Shown here one piece after another: positions 1 through 6,648 of a stretch of 11,755 nt of DNA (its first letter is position 1; every line of letters starts with the position of its first letter). The translations under genes and the position numbers were made by a program. Origin of the DNA: Bacteroidota bacterium (GTDB taxonomy: Bacteria; Bacteroidota; Bacteroidia; Chitinophagales; Chitinophagaceae); contig JAEZAM010000132.1 of NCBI GenBank assembly GCA_023430465.1, positions 1-11,755 on the forward strand. The letters are read 5' to 3'. The notes under the pieces are model-generated. The model searched no databases and was not told the DNA's origin. It saw nothing but the letters and a program-made list of their open reading frames with translations.

Positions 1-42
1 CTCAACCTCAACCTCAACCTCAGCCTCAACCTCAACCTCAGC
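1..42. repeat. Hexamer tandem repeat (CTCAAC/CTCAGC)n
   Basis: Seven consecutive 6-base units run from the first base of the window, five CTCAAC and two CTCAGC. The array may continue to the left beyond the window. It lies directly against the A-run that forms the U-tract of a leftward terminator, so it sits just outside a transcription unit. It has no coding potential that I can support. Other short tandem arrays occupy the gaps at 7769-7838 and 11573-11755, so this is one of several simple repeats confined to intergenic DNA here. Confidence 0.9.
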
Positions 43-72
43 AAAAAAAAAGCCCCTCCTTTCGGAAGAGCC
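43..72 (-). terminator. Leftward rho-independent terminator
   Basis: Read on the minus strand this is a stem of about nine pairs closed by a GAAA tetraloop (60-63) and followed by nine T residues (51-43). Three pairs are G-U wobbles on the minus strand; on the plus strand they would be A-C mismatches. Both the U-tract and the pairing therefore say it works leftward. Its presence implies a minus-strand transcript arriving from the right, yet no conventional minus-strand gene exists between here and 588. Confidence 0.8.
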
Positions 73-320
73 TGACGTTACTGTTATGAAAGAGAAAGTT
101 TGGGCTTGATGGATTAAAAGTTGGACAAGGTTAACGGTTTTTGGTTCTCGACTGAGTCCTTCATAGAGAGTACGGGTCTCAAAAACGGTTTATAAGGTAC
201 AAAGTAGAAAGTTGATCTGGAGGAATGTCTGCCGGTCTTTCAAAGGATTGGAAATACATTTTGGACGGTTTGGACATTGGATGAGTAGGATGCAAACATT
301 TCCGTACTGATCAACTTTCT
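43..320 (-). ncRNA. Candidate small RNA or short-peptide transcript
   Basis: This is an inferred leftward transcript of about 275 nt between a promoter match (325-355) and a strong terminator (43-72). The predicted 5' end (320-309, AGAAAGTTGATC on the minus strand) is perfectly complementary over 12 bases to 217-206, which would close a long-range stem. Inside it AATGTC (278-273) can pair with GACATT (229-224). I see none of the conserved motifs of tmRNA, RNase P RNA or SRP RNA. The transcript could also encode short peptides: an open frame from ATG at 299 to TGA at 240 (19 codons), and in the same frame ATG at 164 to TAA at 114 (16 codons). Function unknown. It could be a true small RNA, a peptide gene or a decayed gene. 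Confidence 0.35.
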
Positions 321-324
321 GATC

Positions 325-355
325 CAAAAGTATATCCACATCGAAATGTTAACAA
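325..355 (-). promoter_or_regulatory. Bacteroidota-type promoter, leftward
   Basis: On the minus strand, TACTTTTG (332-325) matches the Bacteroidota -7 consensus TAnnTTTG at every fixed base. A TTG (355-353) lies 20 bases upstream, within the normal -33/-7 spacing. Transcription would start near 318-320 and run left to the terminator at 43-72. The match is by eye; initiation is inferred. Confidence 0.5.
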
Positions 356-588
356 GAGCACAACTGCCCGATTTCAAAACAGCAGAATTTACTTTTCTAA
401 TGGTAAAACCTCAATTTTCCATATCGTAAACTTCCGATCATATCCGGGTGCTTGCCCGTTTCGTAAAATTCAGGTAGATTCCGCAAATGTTAAATCAAGT
501 ACAAATACTATGGTATATTAAGCGGGAATTTTCCATCTTGCATTCGGAATAAACACTCCGACTACTTATAATACCAATATCAAAACCC
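356..588. other. Gap upstream of the response regulator, nothing recognised
   Basis: This stretch has frequent stops in all frames and no recognisable gene. It must carry the promoter of the response regulator at 589, but I find no clean TAnnTTTG element on the plus strand. A TATAAT-like string at 567-572 is too close to the start codon to be convincing. A short inverted repeat (CGGG at 444-447 with CCCG shortly after) is weak. Confidence 0.5.
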
Positions 589-1263
589 ATGAAAAATCAC
601 GAGTCTAACTCCGTTATCAAAGTTGCTATTGCTGACGACCATGCCCTTTTCCGGACGGGCGTAAAAACCTCTCTTTCAAGCCGCCGCGACATCCAAATGG
701 TTGCCGAGGCTGAGAACGGAATGCAATTACTCAATCTCCTCCGCCATATTCAACCCGACGTTGTGTTGCTCGATATCCAGATGCCGATCATGGATGGTTT
801 ATCTACGTTGCCCGAGATCAAGAAGCTTTACCCGAATGTTAAAGTGATCATGCTCTCCATGCACAATGACCATTCCGTTATTTCCCGCATGATGGAGATC
901 GGTGCAAACTCTTACCTCACCAAGGAATCAGGATCAGAAATGATCTATGACGCCATCCGTGCAGTGTATGAGCAGGACTTTTTCTTCAACGACCTGACCA
1001 ACAAAGCCCTGCTCAGCGGTCTTCGCACGAAACGCACGGCCGAGTCTTCCATGCCCCAGGACGTTCAATTAACTGATAAGGAGATCACCATCCTGAAACT
1101 GATGTGTGACGAGAAAAGCACGAAGGAAATCGCTGATATCGTAGACCTCAGTCCACGTACCGTAGAAGCGATCCGCGATAAACTCAAAACCAAAACAGGC
1201 ACCAAATCAATGGCCGGCCTCGTGATGTACGCGGTGAAGGCAGGTCTTGTTGAACAAAACTAA
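589..1263 (+). CDS. Response regulator, NarL/FixJ (LuxR) family
   Basis: A cytoplasmic two-component transcription factor of 224 aa, normal length for the family. The receiver domain spans roughly residues 10-125. It has the acidic pair Asp16-Asp17, the phospho-acceptor Asp62 (LLDIQMPIMDG), the Ser90 switch residue and the conserved Lys112. A linker leads to a LuxR-type helix-turn-helix at about 158-222 (LTDKEITILKLM, then SPRTVEAIRDKL). No sensor kinase adjoins it in the window, so it is an orphan here and its signal and targets cannot be told. It is flanked by an unrecognised gap upstream and its own terminator at 1287-1314, so it is probably monocistronic. The ATG at 589 places the receiver domain at the usual distance from the N-terminus. 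Confidence 0.93.
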   Translation: MKNHESNSVIKVAIADDHALFRTGVKTSLSSRRDIQMVAEAENGMQLLNLLRHIQPDVVLLDIQMPIMDGLSTLPEIKKLYPNVKVIMLSMHNDHSVISRMMEIGANSYLTKESGSEMIYDAIRAVYEQDFFFNDLTNKALLSGLRTKRTAESSMPQDVQLTDKEITILKLMCDEKSTKEIADIVDLSPRTVEAIRDKLKTKTGTKSMAGLVMYAVKAGLVEQN

Positions 1264-1286
1264 GATAGACTAATTGCTTATTGTCG

Positions 1287-1314
1287 CCACCCACTTTACA
1301 GTGGGTGGTTTTTT
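1287..1314 (+). terminator. Rho-independent terminator of the response regulator
   Basis: A perfect 9-bp stem (CCACCCACT at 1287-1295 with AGTGGGTGG at 1300-1308), a 4-base loop and six T residues (1309-1314), beginning 23 bases after the response-regulator stop codon. Its position rules out a TTG at 1281 as the start of the next gene, because the reading frame would run through the terminator. Confidence 0.92.
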
Positions 1315-1340
1315 GTTTCACGGCAAAACGCCAGGAAAAA

Positions 1341-1376
1341 TTTGCGCCTTTGCTCCCTTCGCTGCTTTGCGTGAAA
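1341..1376 (+). repeat. Dispersed intergenic repeat, copy 1
   Basis: It reads TTTGCGCCTTTGCTCCC followed by a short variable part and GCTTTGCGTGAAA. Related copies occur at 6711-6744, 8314-8365 (minus), 8384-8425 and 11690-11724 (minus). The copy at 11690-11724, read on the minus strand, is nearly identical. This copy ends 36 bases before the aminotransferase start codon and points toward it. Confidence 0.75.
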
Positions 1377-1412
1377 TATCAGAAGGAAGGCTTTTTCCAT
1401 TACTTTCACCCC

Positions 1413-2231
1413 ATGAACCGCATTTGCTTCAATGGTGATTTCCTTCCCGCATCACAGCCCATCTTTGTTGCTGACAACAAAAGCTATCGTTACGGGGAAG
1501 GTCTGTTCGAAACCATGCGCCTGCACCGCGGTTCAATTCCACTCGCATCGCTGCATTTTGAGCGCTTGTTCACCGGAATGAAAACCCTCGGTTTCCGAAT
1601 TCCGGCTTCGCTCGACCCGGGCCAACTAACGAGCGACATCCTGAAGCTGGCGAAGCTAAACAACTGCACAAATGCCGCCCGCATCCGGCTTAGTGTAAGC
1701 GGTGGCAATGGGGGCCTCACCGACGGTGATAACAAACTTTCGTACCTCGTCGAATGCTGGCCAATAAACCCGCCATCACTGAACGAAAACGGCCTCGTAA
1801 CGGATATTTTCCCGGAAGGCCGAAAATGCGCCGACCAATACAGCCACCTGAAATCCTCCAACGCGCTGGTGTATGCCATGGCTATGAGATGGGCCAGGCA
1901 GCAAAAACTCAATGAGGCGATCATTCTCAACGCACATGACCGCGTAGTGGAAGGGGCTATCAGTAATCTCTTCATTGTGCTTGGCGGCCGGATGTACACA
2001 CCACCTGTTTCTGAAGGCTGTGTTGCAGGCACCATGCGGCGTCACCTGCTGCTTCGCTATGATGTGGAAGAAAAGGCATTGACAACGGCAGATTTGTTAA
2101 ACGCAGAAGAAGCATTTCTTACTAACGCCATTCACGGCATCCGCTGGATAGGTGCTGTGGGCAAATCGAACTACCGGAATACACATGCAGTAAACATTTA
2201 TAACGCTGAGATCAGAACCATTTGGCCCTGA
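1413..2231 (+). CDS. Class IV aminotransferase, possible aminodeoxychorismate lyase
   Basis: A PLP-dependent fold-type IV enzyme of 272 aa. The family comprises branched-chain and D-amino-acid aminotransferases and 4-amino-4-deoxychorismate lyase (PabC). The N-terminus has the typical FNGDFLP and YGEGLFETMR (residues 27-36). The PLP lysine is probably Lys147 in YSHLKSSNALVY, and the cofactor-binding segment is VVEGAISNLFIV (178-189). TNAIHGIRWIG (237-247) lies where the phosphate-side TN motif is expected. The ATG at 1413 is chosen over an upstream TTG at 1281 because the extra 44 residues would be encoded across a terminator and a repeat. PabC is my preferred guess because Bacteroidota PabC-like proteins look like this, but substrate cannot be fixed from the sequence. 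The photolyase starts 15 bases downstream and is probably cotranscribed. Confidence 0.85.
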   Translation: MNRICFNGDFLPASQPIFVADNKSYRYGEGLFETMRLHRGSIPLASLHFERLFTGMKTLGFRIPASLDPGQLTSDILKLAKLNNCTNAARIRLSVSGGNGGLTDGDNKLSYLVECWPINPPSLNENGLVTDIFPEGRKCADQYSHLKSSNALVYAMAMRWARQQKLNEAIILNAHDRVVEGAISNLFIVLGGRMYTPPVSEGCVAGTMRRHLLLRYDVEEKALTTADLLNAEEAFLTNAIHGIRWIGAVGKSNYRNTHAVNIYNAEIRTIWP

Positions 2232-2246
2232 CATTGTTCCGCTTAG

Positions 2247-3569
2247 ATGCGCCCACGTGTCAATATCTGCTGGTTTCGCCGCGACCTGCGTCTCCATGAT
2301 CATGCCGCACTCTTCCATGCGCTGAAGGCTGGTTTGCCGGTACTACCACTGTTTATTTTTGATACAGATATCCTGGATGAGCTTCATGAGGAAGAGCGTG
2401 GCCTCACCACGGATCACCGCGTCACGTTTATCCATCGTGCGATTCATGCACTGAACGTTGAGTTGCAAAAGCATAACTCATCCATACATGCAATGCATGG
2501 AAAACCAGCCGATGTTTTTCAAAATCTTTTAGGCGACTACGAGATTGGCACCGTTTTCACGAATCACGACTACGAACCCTATGCAATTGCCCGGGACAAA
2601 CGTATAGCCGAACTGCTTGGCTCGTTTGGGGTTAAAATGAGAACGTTCAAAGACCAGGTGATCTTTGAAAAATCAGAAGTGGTGAAGGATGATGGAAAGC
2701 CTTACACGGTGTTCACCCCTTATTCGCGGAAATGGAAAGCGGTGTACAATGAGTTCTATCGCAGTTCTTACCCGATTGCAAAGTATAGCAGCAATTTTTA
2801 TTCATTCAGTTCACCACCCATACCATCTCTACAGGCGATGGGATTCAGTGATGATAGCATGGTTCAATTTCCCGGCAGGGAATGGCGGGATGATCTCATC
2901 CGTGGCTACCGCGAAACACGCGACATACCATCTATACCAGGCACCTCGAGGCTCAGTGTTCACCTTCGGTTTGGTACCATCTCCATTCGTGAGCTTGCAC
3001 GCGAGGCCGGCGGGCTCAATGAAACATTTCTCAATGAACTCATCTGGCGGGATTTTTACCAGGCGATCCTCTGGCATTTCCCTCACGTGGTCGGCAGTGC
3101 TTTCCGGCCAGAGTATGATAAGATCAAATGGAGAAACAACGAGCAGGAGTTTGATGCCTGGTGCAATGGACGCACCGGTTACCCGATCGTAGATGCGGGC
3201 ATGCGGGAGCTTAATGAAACAGGCTTCATGCACAACCGGGTTCGTATGATCGTAGCATCATTCCTGGTGAAACACCTGCTCATCGACTGGCGCTGGGGTG
3301 AAGCCTATTTTGCCAGGAAATTACTGGACTACGAGCTCGCGAGCAATAACGGCGGTTGGCAATGGGCTGCCGGCAGTGGTGTAGATGCAGCTCCTTATTT
3401 CAGGATTTTCAATCCATACCTGCAAACAAAAAAGTTTGACCCGCAACACAAATACATCCGCCGATGGGTACCTGAAGTTGATACCAGGGATTATCCACCA
3501 CCGATAGTGGACCATGAAACTGCTCGCAAGCGATGCCTGGAAGTGTATTCCAACGCGCTAAAGAAATAG
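2247..3569 (+). CDS. phrB: Class I deoxyribodipyrimidine photolyase
   Basis: A light-driven DNA repair flavoprotein that splits cyclobutane pyrimidine dimers, 440 aa, slightly shorter than E. coli PhrB. The N-terminal antenna domain starts with CWFRRDLRLHDHAAL (8-22), and Glu110 matches the antenna-binding glutamate. The C-terminal FAD domain includes SRLSVHLRFGTIS (234-246), ELIWRDFY (264-271, lesion-binding Trp267), GRTGYPIVDAGMRELN (308-323) and NNGGWQWAAGSG (367-378). The electron-transfer Trp triad fits Trp295, Trp348 and Trp371, with the same spacing as E. coli 306/359/382. Asn367 occupies the photolyase-type position near FAD N5. A cryptochrome role is less likely but not excluded. The 3' end overlaps the convergent mqnD gene by 12 bases with no terminator between them. 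Confidence 0.93.
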   Translation: MRPRVNICWFRRDLRLHDHAALFHALKAGLPVLPLFIFDTDILDELHEEERGLTTDHRVTFIHRAIHALNVELQKHNSSIHAMHGKPADVFQNLLGDYEIGTVFTNHDYEPYAIARDKRIAELLGSFGVKMRTFKDQVIFEKSEVVKDDGKPYTVFTPYSRKWKAVYNEFYRSSYPIAKYSSNFYSFSSPPIPSLQAMGFSDDSMVQFPGREWRDDLIRGYRETRDIPSIPGTSRLSVHLRFGTISIRELAREAGGLNETFLNELIWRDFYQAILWHFPHVVGSAFRPEYDKIKWRNNEQEFDAWCNGRTGYPIVDAGMRELNETGFMHNRVRMIVASFLVKHLLIDWRWGEAYFARKLLDYELASNNGGWQWAAGSGVDAAPYFRIFNPYLQTKKFDPQHKYIRRWVPEVDTRDYPPPIVDHETARKRCLEVYSNALKK

Positions 3570-4400
3570 ATCATCCGGGAGTATGCCTTCCGGTGTATGA
3601 TTGCCGGATCGTGTGTACACATCAAACAATGTGGAGATTGCTTTTTTTCCATCTTCACCCAGGGAGATCGAATAATTATTTACGTAAAGATCGATGTGCT
3701 GGCGCATCACCTGCTCATCCATCTCCTGTGAATGTTCACGCACATAAGGTGGCAGCTCAGGATAATTGCTGAACGCATATTCCAGGCTTTGGCGTATAAG
3801 CTGCTCTACCAGTCCTGCCTGCTGCCGTTTCACCGCCTGGTTGATGGCGATACCGCCAAGTGGGATAGGACAGTTCATTTTTTCTTCCCAATGTGTGCCC
3901 AGATCTTTTATTTTATGCAAGCCTTTTGCGGCATACGTAAACCGGTTTTCGTGAATGATTACGCCATAATCCGCATTGCCATTCAGGACAGCCTCTTCGA
4001 TCTCCGAAAACACCAGGTGTGTTTTTGCGGTGGCGCCGGGGTATGCAAAATCAAATAACAGGTTGGCGGTAGTGTTGATGCCGGGCAGCGCAATGCGGCT
4101 GCTGAGGATTGCTGCCGCATCTTCAGCTTGTTTATCTTTCGAGATTAACAATGGTCCAACGCCCTTACCCAATGCGCTCCCGCTGTCAAGAAGTGTATAT
4201 TGATCGGATGCCTGGAAGAAAGCGGGGAAACTGAGTTTGGTAACATCAAGTTTGCCTTCAATTGCCCATTCATTCAGTGTTTGTACATCGGCGAGCACGA
4301 CCTCGAATTCGAGACCTTTTGTATCGATCTTGTTATTTACAAGCGCATCAAAGATAAATGTGTCATTGGGGCAGGGGCTAAATCCTAAAGTAAGTTTCAT
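3558..4400 (-). CDS. mqnD: 1,4-dihydroxy-6-naphthoate synthase
   Basis: An enzyme of the futalosine route to menaquinone that converts cyclic dehypoxanthine futalosine to 1,4-dihydroxy-6-naphthoate. The protein is 280 aa with a periplasmic-binding-protein-like two-lobe fold but no signal peptide, so cytosolic. Family features visible are FSPCPNDTFIFDAL (7-20), the DVTKLSFPAFF segment (52-62), SGSALGKGVGPLLIS (73-87) and GVIIHENRFTY (146-156), where His150 fits the proposed catalytic histidine. The ATG at 4400 is chosen because it gives the usual short N-terminus; an ATG at 4439 would add 13 residues and lie deeper inside mqnB. The start overlaps the end of mqnB by 23 bases, indicating an operon with translational coupling. 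mqnA, mqnC and mqnE are not in the window. Confidence 0.9.
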   Translation of the reverse strand: MKLTLGFSPCPNDTFIFDALVNNKIDTKGLEFEVVLADVQTLNEWAIEGKLDVTKLSFPAFFQASDQYTLLDSGSALGKGVGPLLISKDKQAEDAAAILSSRIALPGINTTANLLFDFAYPGATAKTHLVFSEIEEAVLNGNADYGVIIHENRFTYAAKGLHKIKDLGTHWEEKMNCPIPLGGIAINQAVKRQQAGLVEQLIRQSLEYAFSNYPELPPYVREHSQEMDEQVMRQHIDLYVNNYSISLGEDGKKAISTLFDVYTRSGNHTPEGILPDDLFL

Positions 4401-5043
4401 CGTATGCGGCAACTTTATGTATGATCTTGTCCAGTTCATGATTCAGTGAAGAGATGGCTTCACTTATCTTCCATTTACTTTTATCGCGCACACCAACGGT
4501 ATTGGAAACGCTGCGGAGCTGCAGGAAGGGAATTTGTTCAATGAGGCAGGTATAGTGCAATGCCGCCCCTTCCATGCTTTCAACAAGGGCACGGTGTTTT
4601 TGTTGATACCAGTTTATTCTTTCCAGGCTGGTACTGACCTCGCTCACCGTGATAGCATCAGCCAGCGGAAGTTCAAGGGACGCCATCAAGCGGGTGTAGG
4701 GATTGAGCAGCCGGCCCTTTACAAAGGGCCTTTCATCAGGGTCGGCCAGTTTGAGGTCGAAGATGGAATGAAACTCATTGTGCTCCATCACTCCTGTATC
4801 TGCCAGTACTTCTGACCGCACGAGGTAGCTGGTACCGGCTGGTACGGGCTCAAAACTGCCCGCAATGCCCGCCTGGATCACGAGATCCGGCCGCTGCTTA
4901 CAGACAGCCCGGGTGAGTTGTACAGCAGCCGACAGCATGCCTACTCCTGTCACCAGCAACCTGGTATTGCCCGGCCAATCGCCCGCGTGGTCCCAGGCAG
5001 GCCTGATCTCGCTTTCCGTAGCAGCTACCAGCAGAATATCCAT
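4378..5043 (-). CDS. mqnB: Futalosine hydrolase
   Basis: A nucleosidase of the MTA/SAH nucleosidase-like superfamily that removes the base from futalosine-type intermediates in menaquinone synthesis. It has 221 aa, typical length. Visible features are the N-terminal beta strand and ATESEI (8-13), VTGVGMLSAA (31-40), IQAGIAGSF (56-64, the glycine-rich ribose/base loop), SMEGAALHY (156-164, the Met-Glu nucleoside-binding pair) and SVSNTVGVRDKSKW (178-191), where Asn181 stands where 5'-methylthioadenosine nucleosidases carry the catalytic Asp. Linkage with mqnD supports futalosine hydrolase rather than MTA nucleosidase. The start at 5043 leaves an 83-base divergent gap to the pterin operon; its own promoter is not clear. 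Confidence 0.88.
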   Translation of the reverse strand: MDILLVAATESEIRPAWDHAGDWPGNTRLLVTGVGMLSAAVQLTRAVCKQRPDLVIQAGIAGSFEPVPAGTSYLVRSEVLADTGVMEHNEFHSIFDLKLADPDERPFVKGRLLNPYTRLMASLELPLADAITVSEVSTSLERINWYQQKHRALVESMEGAALHYTCLIEQIPFLQLRSVSNTVGVRDKSKWKISEAISSLNHELDKIIHKVAAYDETYFRI

Positions 5044-5062
5044 CCCGCAAATATCCGCAACA

Positions 5063-5092
5063 TTGGTATTACTTGGTTAAATATTAACTTTG
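5063..5092 (+). promoter_or_regulatory. Bacteroidota-type promoter of the pterin operon
   Basis: TTG at 5063-5065, a 19-base spacer and TAACTTTG at 5085-5092 match the Bacteroidota -33/-7 form (TTG ... TAnnTTTG) at all fixed bases. Transcription would begin around 5097-5100, giving a 5' leader of about 30 bases before the ATG at 5127. It lies in the divergent gap between mqnB and the first PTPS gene and points to the pterin genes. Confidence 0.65.
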
Positions 5093-5126
5093 CATCCCGC
5101 AAATCAGCCGGCAAATTTATTGGACT

Positions 5127-5537
5127 ATGGTGTACCTGACCAGATCGGAGCATTTCAACGCAGCGCATAAACTTTACAATCCCGCATGGACCCCGGAGAA
5201 GAATGAGGAAGTGTTTGGGAAATGCGCCAACGAGAACTGGCATGGCCATAATTATGAATTACTGGTGACCGTGAAAGGCGTACCCGATCCCGGTACCGGC
5301 TTCGTGTGTGATGTCAAACACCTCAGCCTCCTGATCCGTGAGCATGTGACGGATAAACTGGATCATCGCAACCTCAACCTGGATGTGGATTTCATGAAGG
5401 GGCAGATGTGCAGCACCGAGAATCTGGCGATCGCTATCTGGAAACAGTTGATCGCCCATTTGCCGGCAGGCGTACAACTCCATTGCGTGAAACTGTACGA
5501 AACGCCCCGGATCTATGTGGAATATTTCGGAGATTAA
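5127..5537 (+). CDS. 6-pyruvoyltetrahydropterin synthase family protein, copy 1
   Basis: A member of the PTPS/QueD (COG0720) T-fold family, 136 aa, acting on 7,8-dihydroneopterin triphosphate. Zinc ligands are His14 (HFNAAH), His39 and His41 (HGHNY). The nucleophilic Cys33 precedes the HGH motif by five residues (C-x5-HGH). Asp79-His80 (LDHRNLNLD) complete the catalytic triad, and Glu98 (STEN) and Glu125 (LYETPR) are placed to bind the pterin. E. coli QueD has only three residues between Cys and HGH, whereas animal PTPS has FGKC, five residues, then HGHNY, as here. That favours a 6-pyruvoyltetrahydropterin (BH4-type) activity over queuosine, though family members are promiscuous and automated annotation will probably say QueD. 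It is the first gene of an operon with a paralogue and folE; the start codon lies about 30 bases past a good promoter. Confidence 0.88.
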   Translation: MVYLTRSEHFNAAHKLYNPAWTPEKNEEVFGKCANENWHGHNYELLVTVKGVPDPGTGFVCDVKHLSLLIREHVTDKLDHRNLNLDVDFMKGQMCSTENLAIAIWKQLIAHLPAGVQLHCVKLYETPRIYVEYFGD

Positions 5538-5604
5538 TAACTTCGGCGAACCAATCCTTCCTGTTTTTGTTCAGCAATCTTGCAGGAAATCATAAACACA
5601 GACT

Positions 5605-6018
5605 ATGCAGCATCGGGTGGCCGTATTTCGCCGGGAACATTTCAACGCAGCCCATCGACTGTTCAATCCCTCCTGGAGCGATGCGCAGAATAATGAGGTT
5701 TTTGGAAAATGCGCCCTGCCGCATTACCATGGTCACAACTATGAACTGGAGGTGAAAGTGGTGGGCATTCCTGATCCACTGACAGGTTATGTGATCGATC
5801 TGAAGCGGCTGTCTGATCTCATCAATGTCGAGGTGTTGCAACGGTTTGATCACAAGAACCTGAACCTCGATACAATCGAGTTCCGCGAACTGAACCCTAC
5901 TGCGGAGAATATCGCGATCGTGATCTATGATTTATTGCGGCCGCATATCGACCAGGATAAGGAACTACTGGTGCGGCTATATGAAACGCCCCGCAACTTT
6001 GTGGAATACCCCGCTTAA
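5605..6018 (+). CDS. 6-pyruvoyltetrahydropterin synthase family protein, copy 2
   Basis: A tandem paralogue of the preceding gene, 137 aa, with all active-site residues kept: zinc ligands His17, His42 and His44, Cys36 five residues before HGH, Asp82-His83 (FDHKNLNLD), Glu101 (TAEN) and Glu127 (LYETPR). By eye about half the residues match copy 1, and the DNA shares runs such as CATTTCAACGCAGC, so the pair arose by duplication but has diverged well. Neither copy is obviously broken, which suggests split functions, for example one for BH4-type pterin and one for queuosine or folate, or a hetero-oligomer. The ATG at 5605 follows copy 1 by 67 bases; folE starts 24 bases after the stop. Confidence 0.87.
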   Translation: MQHRVAVFRREHFNAAHRLFNPSWSDAQNNEVFGKCALPHYHGHNYELEVKVVGIPDPLTGYVIDLKRLSDLINVEVLQRFDHKNLNLDTIEFRELNPTAENIAIVIYDLLRPHIDQDKELLVRLYETPRNFVEYPA

Positions 6019-6042
6019 TTAATAACCCGATCAACCGCTGAT

Positions 6043-6645
6043 ATGGCCTATAAAAAAACAGAGCAGTACGATGAAGCAACTACTTCATCACTTGTCGTAA
6101 ACTATAAAGAAGTGTTGCGTCAACTGGGAGAGGATCCGGAGAGGGAGGGGCTCCAGAAAACTCCGGAACGCCTGGCAAAGGCCATGCAATTTCTTACCCA
6201 GGGATACCAGCAGGATGCGCACGCCATCCTCAACTCCGCTAAATTTCATGAGCCTATCAGCGAGATGATCGTGGTAAAAGATATCGAGTTGTACAGCATG
6301 TGCGAGCACCATATGTTGCCATTCTTTGGAAAAGCGCATGTGGCCTATATTCCCAACGGCTGGATCACCGGGCTGAGCAAGGTGGCCCGCGTGGTGGATG
6401 TATTTGCCCGTCGGTTGCAGGTGCAGGAGCGACTGACGGTCCAGATCATGAATGCGATCAAGGACACACTGGATCCGCTCGGCGTAGCCGTGGTGATAGA
6501 AGCACAACATCTTTGCATGATGATGCGGGGTGTGCAGAAACAAAATTCAGAAACGGTAACATCCGCCTTCGATGGGGAATTTCATAAAAACCCGACCCGC
6601 AGCGAGTTCCTGAAGCTGATTTCCGCCGATCTCGGACGGAGGTAG
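6043..6645 (+). CDS. folE: GTP cyclohydrolase I
   Basis: Converts GTP to 7,8-dihydroneopterin triphosphate, the shared precursor of folate, tetrahydrobiopterin and queuosine. It has 200 aa, usual for the bacterial enzyme. Visible features are the N-terminal helical region with REGLQKTPERLAKA (34-47), the zinc site Cys87 and His90 in MCEHHMLPF, Cys158 in HLCMMMRG, and the GLSKVARVVDVFARR helix (110-124) followed by VQERLTVQI (127-135), with SETVTSAFDG near the C-terminus. It directly supplies the substrate of the two upstream PTPS-like enzymes and is separated from copy 2 by only 24 bases, so the three form an operon dedicated to reduced pterins. The C-terminus is followed by a small hairpin at 6649-6671. 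Confidence 0.95.
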   Translation: MAYKKTEQYDEATTSSLVVNYKEVLRQLGEDPEREGLQKTPERLAKAMQFLTQGYQQDAHAILNSAKFHEPISEMIVVKDIELYSMCEHHMLPFFGKAHVAYIPNGWITGLSKVARVVDVFARRLQVQERLTVQIMNAIKDTLDPLGVAVVIEAQHLCMMMRGVQKQNSETVTSAFDGEFHKNPTRSEFLKLISADLGRR

Positions 6646-6648
6646 GAC

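Noticed and set aside
43..320. tmRNA, RNase P RNA or SRP RNA as the identity of the minus-strand transcript
   Set aside because: I see no tRNA-like ends, no RNase P conserved core (GAGGAAAGTCC-like) and no SRP tetraloop domain; only a loose GAGAAAGTTTGGGC on the opposite strand at 91-104.
1281..1412. N-terminal extension of the aminotransferase from TTG at 1281
   Set aside because: It would be encoded by a perfect terminator and a dispersed repeat; MNRICFNGDF at 1413 is the normal family start.
1490..2035. Minus-strand open frame of 181 codons inside the aminotransferase gene
   Set aside because: Ser/Arg/Pro-rich translation with no recognisable fold, fully overlapping a supported gene.
2689..3192. 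Plus-strand 167-codon frame inside the photolyase gene
   Set aside because: Alternate-frame shadow of an intact photolyase with conserved FAD-domain motifs.
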